Shown here piece by piece: positions 25,032 to 32,961 of a DNA stretch of 64,000 nucleotides. The stretch is taken from contig PDSJ01000014.1 of the NCBI GenBank assembly GCA_002748425.1, positions 62,001-126,000 of the forward strand, read 5' to 3'. The notes under the pieces were generated by a model. It made no database searches, was not told the origin of the DNA, and saw only the letters and a program-made list of their open reading frames with translations. The position numbers and the translations under genes are program-made. Source of the DNA: a candidate division KSB3 bacterium (GTDB lineage: Bacteria; Moduliflexota; Moduliflexia; Moduliflexales; Moduliflexaceae). Numbering within the stretch: position 1 is the first letter of the stretch; each line of letters opens with the position of its first letter.

Positions 25032-27926
25032 CTACCCTTCCAAACGCGACAATTGGCGCTTTGCGTTTGTATTTTGCGGTTGAAGACGAAGTATCCGGCG
25101 ATACTGGACGACAGCTTCTTCGATCATGCCTTCCTTTTCATACAATCCCGCTAGGAACTCTCTGTACGTCATGTTGGTGGGAGCGCTTGAGATGACTACT
25201 TTAACCAGGGTCACCGCCTTGAGCCATTCCCCCTGCTGGTGATAATATTGTACGAGTTTGAACAGCGCGTCCGGATGATGTTTGTGGATCTGTGTGTACT
25301 GCTCCCAGACGAATTCTGCGCTGATCGTATCGCCTCGTTCACGATATAAACGTTCCATCTGTATATAAAGACTCAGGTCGGAACTGCCCTGTTGGACAGC
25401 CTCTTCGTAGTGTCTCAGAGCTGCGCTGTGCTGGCCGTTGTCTGCATACAGCATTCCGAGCCGGCGATGGATTTCAGCATCGGCAAGTCCACGCTGAAGG
25501 GCCTGCTTATAGATTTTCATGGCCGAGCTCCTGTCGTGCTGCTCATTGTAGAGCCTTGCAAACTGGTGATAGACGCTGATATCATCCGGTCGTCGTGCCA
25601 GGAGCTGCATATAGATCTCACGCGCTTTTGATGGAAGGTGAAGGCGTTGGTAAAGCGCGCCCAGGCGCAGGTAGCCCTGCTCGAATTCGGGATTTGCACT
25701 CAGAACCTGGTGATAGAGTTCAACAGCCTTGTCGTTTTGCTGATGGTGTTCAAAGCTTTCGGCGATTTTGAGGGGATAATCGAGTGCGTCAGGGGATTGT
25801 TCCCAGAGCGTCTGCCAGAGTTCACGCTGGCACGGCGCATCGTGTTTCCGTCTGCAAGCTTCCAGCATGGCTTCATAATAGGTTTTTTCTCCTTCGGATA
25901 GTTCGATGGCATGACGATATTCGGTTTTCCCCGCGTCCCAGAGTCCTTTCTGCTCCAGGACTTCTGCAAAACGTTTCCGATGTTCCGGAACGTTCGGCAC
26001 GATCTGCCGAATGTCATGATAGCTGAGTCCATAGGCCAGGCATCGTTCGAAAATCTCGTGCAGGCGTTTCGGATGATATTGCAGGGCTTGTCGATAGAGT
26101 TCCATTGCCGGCTGTGGTGTGTTGAGTGAGAGATAATAATCCCCCAGCGCTTCAGCGTAAAACGCCGTTTTAGGATCGTCATCGATCGCCAGACGGAATT
26201 GTTCAATCGCTTCTTGTTCCATGTTCAAGGCGGCATATGTCCAGGCGAGTTGATAATGATATGGCGCGTAGTAGCGGTTTAACGCGATTGCTTCCTGAAA
26301 CTGGCGCATGGCAAGCCGGTACCATTTATCGGCATGTGGAGTCTGACGGGCAATTTCGGTGTACAATTGGCCCAACTCTTCGTAAAACATGGCATTGTTC
26401 CGGTCGAGCGACAGAGCTTTTTGATACCAGGGAATTGCCGGAAAAAACTGCTGCTGGTTCTGGAGCGTGCGTGCACTTCCGTAATAGCTGAGAGCAAGAT
26501 GTTTTCGGAAGTGAAGGCCCAGCCCTCCCAATACACAACATGCCAGAAGCAGAAAAAACCAGGAAGCCTTATAGGACGTTGACGTTCTGGACCGTTTCGC
26601 GTCAGAGCGGGCATGAACGCTGTGATCCGAGCTCTCATGTTTTCGGCGTTTTCTGGAACGACCGGCTTCCATGATTTGTATCGAGGCAACCGACATTGCG
26701 AGCACGATCACGAAAAGGAGCGCATTGGCCGGAATCTGCAAGTTGAAATCCCAAAAGCTGTGAAGCAGCATTGCGATGATGCCGCTGCATCCTCCGAGCG
26801 CAAGTGCGGTCAAGACCGGATCCTCATGATGAAAATAGCCCCGAAGCACGTAGCGCAGAAAGCTGTAGATCCCCCACAAGACGATCAACAGCGCAGGAAT
26901 TCCCATGTCCGTCAGCAACTCGATATAGTCATTATGGGCGTGAAACGCTGCTGTGTTCTGGGGAATTCTAAGAGTTTGATAGCGCGGAAAGACGTATTCA
27001 AAGGTTCCTCGTCCGCTCCCAAAAAAGGGAAAATCTTCGACAATAGCCAGCGCACTGCGCCAGATCGAGAATCGGATTTCATTCTCAAAGGCGTCCCGCG
27101 TAGGAAGAAAGGTGTGTAAAATCGAGCGGTGAGCGATGGGAGACACCCTAACCATCACAATAATCCCTGCAATCAGCGTCGTAAAAACCAGGAGTATGAC
27201 AAGATACGTCAGCCAGTTTCTCCTCAAGCGTCTGCTGTGCTTGAGTGCAAGGCAGAACGTTGCTATAGCGCAGGCCCCTAGAAAGCTGAACAATCCCCCT
27301 CGAGAGAGCGACAGGACGAGGGCAGTTCCCATCACGCCAGTCAAAAGAAAAATGAACAGGCGTTTTTCCAGGCTGGCGCTGCTTAAGATTAAGCCAAACG
27401 CGACCGGAATGATCAGAATGAGAAAGCCTGCGAAATGATTGTGATTGAAGTATGTTGCATTGACTGTCCCAATGTTCGGGGTTGCATAGCCCAGAACGGT
27501 TGTTGCACCGTTGAGATACTGGAACAGACCGAAAAGAGACTCCCCGCTGCCGACGAGTACGAGAATGAATGCCAGCCCGAGTATTCGGCGCACGCTTTTT
27601 AACTGTTGCAGCACAACGAAAAATAGTAAGCCGTAAAAGGCCAGCAGGTATATCTCGGCTTCAGTGCGGTGGGCATAAATTGACCTGAAATAATTCACGA
27701 CTCCCCAGGCGATGAGACACAGCATTGGAAGACGTAGCGGATCGGGCGGATAATAGAATGACCCTCTGGAAAACGTTTTGAGCGTCCATACTGCCCCGAT
27801 AGCCAGAATGATGGTCTGGATATAGAAGATCTGTTTCGGCCAGACAGCACCGAACACAATTGGAGGAAAAACGATCAGGGAAATCATTCCAAGTTCTATA
27901 ATGACATTCAAAATTTTTCTAAGCAT
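25032..27926 (-). CDS. O-antigen ligase (WaaL/Wzy_C) domain protein with long TPR array
   Basis: About 964 aa. Residues 1-430 are a multi-pass membrane protein of the O-antigen ligase/polymerase family, with periplasmic-loop motifs NATYFNHNHFAGF, SLSRGGLFSF, FPFFGSGRGTFEYVFP and HAHNDYIELLTDMG. A basic linker and one more membrane segment (SWFFLLLACCVLGGLGL) lead to about a dozen TPR repeats to the C-terminus. Such proteins join or polymerise lipid-linked glycans; the TPR part likely recruits partners. ATG 27926 is used because the ATG at 27986 lies inside the terminator of the preceding FecR gene. Neither has a good SD. Confidence 0.88.
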   Translation of the reverse strand: MLRKILNVIIELGMISLIVFPPIVFGAVWPKQIFYIQTIILAIGAVWTLKTFSRGSFYYPPDPLRLPMLCLIAWGVVNYFRSIYAHRTEAEIYLLAFYGLLFFVVLQQLKSVRRILGLAFILVLVGSGESLFGLFQYLNGATTVLGYATPNIGTVNATYFNHNHFAGFLILIIPVAFGLILSSASLEKRLFIFLLTGVMGTALVLSLSRGGLFSFLGACAIATFCLALKHSRRLRRNWLTYLVILLVFTTLIAGIIVMVRVSPIAHRSILHTFLPTRDAFENEIRFSIWRSALAIVEDFPFFGSGRGTFEYVFPRYQTLRIPQNTAAFHAHNDYIELLTDMGIPALLIVLWGIYSFLRYVLRGYFHHEDPVLTALALGGCSGIIAMLLHSFWDFNLQIPANALLFVIVLAMSVASIQIMEAGRSRKRRKHESSDHSVHARSDAKRSRTSTSYKASWFFLLLACCVLGGLGLHFRKHLALSYYGSARTLQNQQQFFPAIPWYQKALSLDRNNAMFYEELGQLYTEIARQTPHADKWYRLAMRQFQEAIALNRYYAPYHYQLAWTYAALNMEQEAIEQFRLAIDDDPKTAFYAEALGDYYLSLNTPQPAMELYRQALQYHPKRLHEIFERCLAYGLSYHDIRQIVPNVPEHRKRFAEVLEQKGLWDAGKTEYRHAIELSEGEKTYYEAMLEACRRKHDAPCQRELWQTLWEQSPDALDYPLKIAESFEHHQQNDKAVELYHQVLSANPEFEQGYLRLGALYQRLHLPSKAREIYMQLLARRPDDISVYHQFARLYNEQHDRSSAMKIYKQALQRGLADAEIHRRLGMLYADNGQHSAALRHYEEAVQQGSSDLSLYIQMERLYRERGDTISAEFVWEQYTQIHKHHPDALFKLVQYYHQQGEWLKAVTLVKVVISSAPTNMTYREFLAGLYEKEGMIEEAVVQYRRILRLQPQNTNAKRQLSRLEG

Positions 27927-27964
27927 CGGCGAGTTGGGAGTCTTGAGCTGCAGCCTTGATACGG

Positions 27965-28002
27965 AAAAATAAACGCCAGGAATCATGTTAAGATTCCTGG
28001 CG
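27965..28002 (-). terminator. Intrinsic terminator of the FecR-domain gene
   Basis: On the minus strand CGCCAGGAATC, loop TTAACAT, then the 11-base complement (27992-28002 with 27974-27984) run into TTTATTTTT. It lies 30 bp after the FecR stop. Confidence 0.9.
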
Positions 28003-28031
28003 CAGATGACTCACATTGACTTATAATAATT

Positions 28032-29735
28032 TTAATGACACACGACGGGTCCACTGAGAGGGCCGGAGCAATTGACCCGATTGCTGCGGTTCCCTTCTCT
28101 GTCATATACGTAGAAAAAGAATGAAAGGTCAGCGCCATAGCTGCTTTCATTATAGCAGAAATTATGAATAATCGTGACGGTTTCCAACTGATTCGCCGGC
28201 GCATACTGATAGCTGACAGTTGTCACATCCTGAGCCAAGGTATAATAGGAAGGCGCAGTTCCTGAACCAATTCCGGTACTCACCCAATTCTCCAACCTTC
28301 CCGGGAAGATTTGAGGAAGATGATTGTCGATCGTGCTTTGGACAGCCACTTCGTGCGTGTAGGGGCCAAGACAGTTTCCTCCAGCGGTCACTGTTACAGT
28401 TGCTCCATTGATTTTGGGGCTTCGCGAGAAGCTGTGCGTCACCGGGATTTTGGTTGGGCCCGGTTGCGGTACTGGAGTCGGGATGCCTGCTGGCGGAGGA
28501 GTTGATCCGTCGGCTGGTGTTGAGGTCGGTCCGGCAGTCGGGGTCCGTGCTGGTGTTGGCGTTTTTACGTGGTCTTTATCATCAAGCGGAGGCTGGCCTG
28601 TCGGAGTAGCTGTCGGAAAAACTGTCGGTCTTAGAGCTGCTCCAAGTCCATTTGATGGTGAGCGGCTTATGTCAAAGCCAAAATCGTTCAGTCTTGTGAC
28701 ATTCCCATCAGTACCTAATATGTCAACATGGAGTCCTTCGTGTGTTTCGTCGGTACAGTTTAATTCAACGTGCATGTATTTTCCGGTAATGCCTCCGGTC
28801 AAGAGCTGGTTCATATTCAGAATCGTACTTGCCAGACCATGCATCTCGAGAAAATCTGTGCCTTCAATATCCACAATTGAAGTATCTTCGTGGTTTACGA
28901 TTTTGATTTTATTCGCTTGGGAGTCAGTCCCGAACAGGACTTGAAACAGTTCTTCTGAGATGAGCTCAAAGCCGTTTACCTCGGGCAGTTTAACGATTTT
29001 GACCTTCTTGTTCGGGCTGAGCAGGGTAAATTGCACACCGTCTTCCCCAAGGCAAGTGTCTGGCAACACTGTTGAAGTTGTGACGATTTGCCCGATCCCG
29101 CTGGATACAATTTCCGCTGTGCCTTTTGACAAGGTCACGAGTGTTTGATCCCGATCACCGGAACGCTGCACGAACAGAGGCCATTGAGTCGGCAGAGCGG
29201 CAAGGCGCTCATAGCGTTGCTGCGGTTTATAGACCTCGACGTCTCCCTGGCGGGTATCGACTGAGCCATTGACCGTTTTAATGATTTGTACTGTCTGCCC
29301 GAGAATCTTCGAAGACTGCCGGGTGGCAATCGTACCTTGTTCCAGTATGAAGACTGCTGTCCTCGGAGTCGATCCCCGTGAAGAGCTTAACTCTTCAATC
29401 GTCAGACGTGAATCGCCTCCCATGGTGAGAAGCGTCCCATCGTTCAAATGAAGCTGCAGGGAGGCATCGGTGTCTGTACGAATGTGATCTCCGGCAGCCA
29501 GGCTGGCTTTCGGACTGATACGCTTCCAGTCTGTCGCCAGAATTTGAGCCTTTGATCCTCTTGGGGCAGCACGCTTTGATGCGATTTCTGCGTTTCCGTT
29601 CACATCGCCAACAGTGAGCGATATGACCCGGCTTGCCTGCTGTGCAGCCGAAAATGGGATATTACCCGCCAGGAGAAGGAGTGATACGGCAACAATCAGT
29701 GTCAACAATGCTACGGTACATGTCTTATATCTCAT
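28032..29735 (-). CDS. Secreted FecR-domain protein with Pro/Thr-rich linker
   Basis: 567 aa, exported (MRYKTCTVALLTLIVAVSLLLLAG, likely cleavage after FSAA). Residues about 70-160 are a FecR beta-domain (LAAGDHIRTDTDASLQLHLN, GTLLTMGGDSRLTIEE, FILEQGTIA). A middle of unknown fold follows, then a linker of PTPT/TPTP type at about 375-435. A C-terminal domain has paired cysteines (GGNCLGPY, HNFCYNES, VNCSGP). Outside iron uptake, FecR domains occur in cell-surface and LysM-type proteins. A surface or adhesion role is plausible but unproven. ATG 29735 has GAGGAG before it; the ATG at 29750 overlaps that SD. Confidence 0.8.
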   Translation of the reverse strand: MRYKTCTVALLTLIVAVSLLLLAGNIPFSAAQQASRVISLTVGDVNGNAEIASKRAAPRGSKAQILATDWKRISPKASLAAGDHIRTDTDASLQLHLNDGTLLTMGGDSRLTIEELSSSRGSTPRTAVFILEQGTIATRQSSKILGQTVQIIKTVNGSVDTRQGDVEVYKPQQRYERLAALPTQWPLFVQRSGDRDQTLVTLSKGTAEIVSSGIGQIVTTSTVLPDTCLGEDGVQFTLLSPNKKVKIVKLPEVNGFELISEELFQVLFGTDSQANKIKIVNHEDTSIVDIEGTDFLEMHGLASTILNMNQLLTGGITGKYMHVELNCTDETHEGLHVDILGTDGNVTRLNDFGFDISRSPSNGLGAALRPTVFPTATPTGQPPLDDKDHVKTPTPARTPTAGPTSTPADGSTPPPAGIPTPVPQPGPTKIPVTHSFSRSPKINGATVTVTAGGNCLGPYTHEVAVQSTIDNHLPQIFPGRLENWVSTGIGSGTAPSYYTLAQDVTTVSYQYAPANQLETVTIIHNFCYNESSYGADLSFFFYVYDREGNRSNRVNCSGPLSGPVVCH

Positions 29736-29749
29736 AATTGTTCTCCTCA

Positions 29750-29766
29750 TTAATGTTCAACATTAA
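29750..29766. promoter_or_regulatory. 17-bp perfect palindrome at the FecR gene leader
   Basis: TTAATGTT-C-AACATTAA (29750-29766) is symmetrical about one base and lies immediately before the GAGGAG SD. It suits an operator or a small hairpin that affects translation. Confidence 0.5.
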
Positions 29767-29777
29767 CAGAACGGAAT

Positions 29778-29792
29778 CAGGACCTGGTCCTG
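29778..29792. promoter_or_regulatory. 15-bp perfect palindrome CAGGACC-T-GGTCCTG
   Basis: A GC-rich symmetrical element 12 bp from the AT-rich palindrome, in the 110-bp gap between the TPR gene and the FecR gene. It could be an operator or the stem of a terminator for the TPR gene; no T-run follows. Confidence 0.45.
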
Positions 29793-29845
29793 TTCCTCCT
29801 TCTTAATTTCCTCCTCATACTTATATATCATAACCTGTTGTGTAC

Positions 29846-30499
29846 TTAGTGAGTTACGACGAGCTCTAAAGGTTTTTCCATCTGTCGGGCACTGCGGATG
29901 AGGCTCTGCAGTTCTGCCTGAAGCGATGAATCGGCAGGGAGAAGTTTAAGAGCCTTGTGACAGCATTCCAGCATTTTGGCGGCATGCCCTCGTTTTTCGG
30001 CTAATCGAGCGATTTTTTTCAGCTCGTGAGCGGTCTCTTCCTTTCTGCGGAATTTCCAGAGTAGTGTGACGAGACGCTGTCGCACCTCAATATCTTCCGG
30101 GCGGAGCACCGCGACATTTCGGTACTGTGCGATCGCTTTTTCATCGTGTCCGCATTGGACTAATTTTTCGGCAAAGCGTTGATATAAGGCCGCAGCCTCA
30201 TTAAAATGACCTAAGCCGCAGAATTCCTGACCTAAGGTATGAAAAGCGAGTTCATTCAGCGGATCGAGATCGAGCAGTTTCCAACACTGCGTGAGGATGA
30301 ATTCATTGTCGTTTCCCAGCCGCGTCTCTCCCTGGTAATACGCTGTTATCGTTCGAACATAATATTGACGCGCCTGCTCATTTTCTGAAATTTTGACATA
30401 AAGATCTGCAATTTTTTCAAGAAGCTGCGGTTCATCACCGAATTTTGTCAAGGAGCGTGTATATTTTTTGATTTTTCTGCGGATAAAAAATTCTTTCAT
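29846..30499 (-). CDS. Cytoplasmic TPR-repeat protein
   Basis: 217 aa, no signal peptide. Several degenerate TPR units can be seen (LLEKIADLYVKISENEQARQ, AFHTLGQEFCGLGHFNEAAA, KAIAQYRNVAVLRPEDIEVR, MLECCHKALKLLPADSSLQ). Proteins of this kind are scaffolds; the partner is unknown. A sigma-70 promoter lies at 30586-30557, and no strong SD precedes ATG 30499. It reads toward the FecR gene and may be co-transcribed with it. Confidence 0.75.
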   Translation of the reverse strand: MKEFFIRRKIKKYTRSLTKFGDEPQLLEKIADLYVKISENEQARQYYVRTITAYYQGETRLGNDNEFILTQCWKLLDLDPLNELAFHTLGQEFCGLGHFNEAAALYQRFAEKLVQCGHDEKAIAQYRNVAVLRPEDIEVRQRLVTLLWKFRRKEETAHELKKIARLAEKRGHAAKMLECCHKALKLLPADSSLQAELQSLIRSARQMEKPLELVVTH

Positions 30500-30556
30500 C
30501 TGAAGTCATGAATTGTGCTGTCGCTGCCGCATTTTTCTGTTAGTATGTCAACTGTT

Positions 30557-30586
30557 GTAATAGCATGAAAGAAGAAAAAAGGTCAA
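30557..30586 (-). promoter_or_regulatory. Sigma-70 promoter of the TPR gene
   Basis: On the minus strand TTGACC (30586-30581), an 18-bp spacer that starts with a T-tract, then TATTAC (30562-30557). It is about 58 bp upstream of ATG 30499. The T-tract after TTGACC also occurs at the bactofilin promoter. Confidence 0.6.
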
Positions 30587-30679
30587 GAAATTTGTCACAG
30601 AACCTTCTCTCTCCTCTGAAAGAGTTTATGTTAATAATTTGTAATTTATTGTAAAATAAGGAGTTCAGATTATATGTTT

Positions 30680-31747
30680 CTACTGGTTTTTTAAGCGCTT
30701 CAGATATTCTGCGGCCTGCTGATGATTTGGATCTAAGCGCAATGCCTGCTGCAATTGTCTTTGGGCCTGTCCGAATTTTTTTTGCAAGATGTAAGCCACG
30801 CCAAGCCTGAAATAGGCTTCGGCTTCGTCCGGCTGCATAGCGACGATTTTTTGATGCAGTTCAACCGCGTTGCGAGCGTCCTTCTGTTTGATATAGACAG
30901 CTCCCAGACAGTAGTAGGCTTCGAGAAGATCCGGACAGAGGGAAATCGCTTTTTGATAACAGGAACGCTCTTTGTTCGAGAGATCATCCAGCTCACGGCC
31001 GAGGCGAAGCTGCTCTCTGGCCTTGACGCAGTTTTGTTTTGCATAGTTTTCCTCTTGTTCAGGCGTTTTGAAGATCAATTGATGATGCATGGAATCAACC
31101 GTCATCTGAAAACGCTTAAGCACATTTAACCCTAACAGCCCTGAAATGTGAGAGGCGTCCTGCATGTCATGGATTGCCGCCGTGATGTTCGGGGTCTCCA
31201 AAGACCCAAGACGAACACGCTCGAGATTGACAAGCGCTGCCTTGATGCGCCCGTTCGCCGTCTGTAAGGTGACCTGTGGCGCATTATACGCAGGAGTGAG
31301 AAAAAGTGCGTTGGCGATTTCAGGAGAAATTACCGTATAACTGGCTCCGGTATCAACGGCAAATGGGCGTGTGATTCTGTTATTGATCGTGACATCAACA
31401 ATCATCACCGAATTCTGTTGAGAATAGGGAACAATTGTGCGGCTCTCCGCCGAAGCCTCTTCGGGTTTTTCAGAATAGTGCCGGGGGAAACTTGTGCTGT
31501 ATGTGATCGGAGCTGATTGATTTTGCCTGGCAGCCGGCTGTGAATCATTTTCTCCGGTATAGCGATACCAGCGATTGCTGCGTTTAACTTCTATTGGGCC
31601 TTGAATGCGATGGGACGGCGGGCTGGTGGAATAGTGAGTCTTGCCCATATTGTCCTGCCAGCGGTACATTTCTGCAAAAACCGGCGCTGCGGCCAGTATT
31701 CCGAAAAGCCCTCCAAAAAGGAATCGCCGTATACAAGAATCTTTCAT
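30680..31747 (-). CDS. Periplasmic DUF4124 / retropepsin-like aspartic protease / TPR protein
   Basis: 355 aa with a signal peptide (cleavage likely after PVFA). Residues 26-60 are a DUF4124 module (MYRWQDNMGKTHYSTSPP). Residues about 110-235 are a single-chain retropepsin-like domain with catalytic motif AVDTGASYTVIS and the later hydrophobic-Gly stretch GLLGLNVLKRF. Residues 260-355 are TPRs. Domains of this type act as dimeric aspartic proteases or as non-catalytic folds; the DTGA triplet is intact, so activity is plausible. Promoter at 31834-31805. Transcribed toward the TPR gene. Confidence 0.85.
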   Translation of the reverse strand: MKDSCIRRFLFGGLFGILAAAPVFAEMYRWQDNMGKTHYSTSPPSHRIQGPIEVKRSNRWYRYTGENDSQPAARQNQSAPITYSTSFPRHYSEKPEEASAESRTIVPYSQQNSVMIVDVTINNRITRPFAVDTGASYTVISPEIANALFLTPAYNAPQVTLQTANGRIKAALVNLERVRLGSLETPNITAAIHDMQDASHISGLLGLNVLKRFQMTVDSMHHQLIFKTPEQEENYAKQNCVKAREQLRLGRELDDLSNKERSCYQKAISLCPDLLEAYYCLGAVYIKQKDARNAVELHQKIVAMQPDEAEAYFRLGVAYILQKKFGQAQRQLQQALRLDPNHQQAAEYLKRLKNQ

Positions 31748-31804
31748 AATGGGTGTAGGCCTCTCTGGAAAATGTTCTTTGTCGAATGTCAGCGGATCCT
31801 CATG

Positions 31805-31834
31805 AGTATAGGAAGAGATTTATCGGTCTGTCAA
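31805..31834 (-). promoter_or_regulatory. Sigma-70 promoter of the aspartic-protease gene
   Basis: Minus strand: TTGACA (31834-31829), an 18-bp spacer, TATACT (31810-31805). The start point near 31798 gives a leader of about 50 bases. Confidence 0.8.
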
Positions 31835-31997
31835 GAGATAAAAGGTTTTTTTAGGCAGATTCTTTTTTGTACAGGCAACGTGTTTGTTCCCGTATAACGT
31901 AAAGAAGCGGACAAACAGCTCAGCTCAATGGGGGCGGTAAGTGTATGCTGCGCGACATGACGCCTGCCGTGTTAAGCACGTTTCTCTCAAAAATCTC

Positions 31998-32026
31998 TTG
32001 ACGGGAAGTTCGTCTTTCAGTAAAGC
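31998..32026 (+). promoter_or_regulatory. Possible promoter of the patatin gene
   Basis: TTGACG (31998-32003), a 17-bp spacer, TAAAGC (32021-32026). The -35 is good and the -10 poor. Confidence 0.4.
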
Positions 32027-32101
32027 GCGCCTGTGTCAGGAGATTCTGCTCATGTGTGCCGCCGCTTGAATGATGAGGATATGAGGATAAGTGAACAGAT
32101 C

Positions 32102-32956
32102 ATGAACTCACGCCCCAAAATCGGGATTGCGCTTGGCGGAGGAGTCGCTCGATCCTTTGCAAACATCGGTGTGCTCAATGTCCTGGCGCGGGAAGGCATT
32201 CCAGTTGATTATCTTGCCGGAAGCAGCGCCGCAAGCATTATCGGGGCTATTTATGCGTCCGGTGTTTCGGTCGAGAACACCTGTGAGATCGCCTTATCTA
32301 CACGCTGGAAAGACGTCGCGTCATTGTCTCTCAAACATCCGTTTAGGGGCTGCTTGTCCAATTTCAGGATCGAGCGTTTTCTGGAAAGGCATTGCAGGTC
32401 GAAATATTTTGAAGATCTCTGCATCCCTTTCGGCATCGTCGCAGCTGATCTGATTTCCGGCGAAGAACGCCTCTTTCAGGCAGGGGAAATCGCTCCGGCT
32501 GTGCGGGCAAGTTGCAGTATCCCCGGCATCTTCCCTCCGATCCGAATCGGAAAACGCCTGTATATTGATGGATGTTATGTCAATCAGATACCCTCAGCGG
32601 CAGTCCGAACAATGGGAGCTGAGATCGTCATCGGCTGCGATGTCAGCAAAGGCGCTCTGGCGGTCAAGAAAAAAGTCCCACGCAACATGTTTACCATCCT
32701 TCGCCATCTTGTGGCGCTGCATTCGCAGAAAACCGCCGACAAAGGACGCCGGGACTCGGATCTGCTGATTGCTGTCAAGGTGGATGACATCGGCTTGACC
32801 GAACTGCGCCGAAAGAAAGAGATTATCATGCGCGGAGAAGAGGAAACCATCAAGATGCTCCCAGGTCTTTACGCCCTTTTTGATCAAGGTCTCAGGGAAA
32901 AAGAGAAGAGCTGTGAGGAAGCCTTCCCCCGACGCTCTAACGCACTTGTGTTGTAA
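32102..32956 (+). CDS. Patatin-like phospholipase (RssA/YchK type)
   Basis: Serine lipid acyl hydrolase of the patatin family, 284 aa, cytoplasmic. The oxyanion glycine run is ALGGGVARS (10-18). The nucleophile elbow reads AGSSAAS (Ser42) where GTSAG is usual. The Asp motif reads DGCYVNQIP where DGG is usual. The Ser and Asp of the dyad are kept, so activity is plausible despite both changes. ATG 32102 is chosen because homology starts a few residues later; upstream in-frame ATGs at 32081 and 32033 exist. It is convergent with the M48 peptidase, five bases apart. Confidence 0.85.
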   Translation: MNSRPKIGIALGGGVARSFANIGVLNVLAREGIPVDYLAGSSAASIIGAIYASGVSVENTCEIALSTRWKDVASLSLKHPFRGCLSNFRIERFLERHCRSKYFEDLCIPFGIVAADLISGEERLFQAGEIAPAVRASCSIPGIFPPIRIGKRLYIDGCYVNQIPSAAVRTMGAEIVIGCDVSKGALAVKKKVPRNMFTILRHLVALHSQKTADKGRRDSDLLIAVKVDDIGLTELRRKKEIIMRGEEETIKMLPGLYALFDQGLREKEKSCEEAFPRRSNALVL

Positions 32957-32961
32957 ATGCG

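Larger units (their letters stand above)
31748..32101. other. Divergent intergenic region with two promoters
   Basis: Holds a strong minus-strand promoter for the aspartic-protease gene (31805-31834) and a weaker plus-strand one for the patatin gene (31998-32026). No gene is seen. Confidence 0.65.

Noticed and set aside
24824..25195. Plus-strand open frame of 123 codons near the M16 gene
   Set aside because: It is the reverse of a more protein-like minus-strand fragment (24767-24946) and of the TPR gene end.
27927..27986. Upstream ATG start for the O-antigen ligase protein
   Set aside because: That ATG lies in the loop of the preceding gene's terminator hairpin, so it is unlikely to be used.
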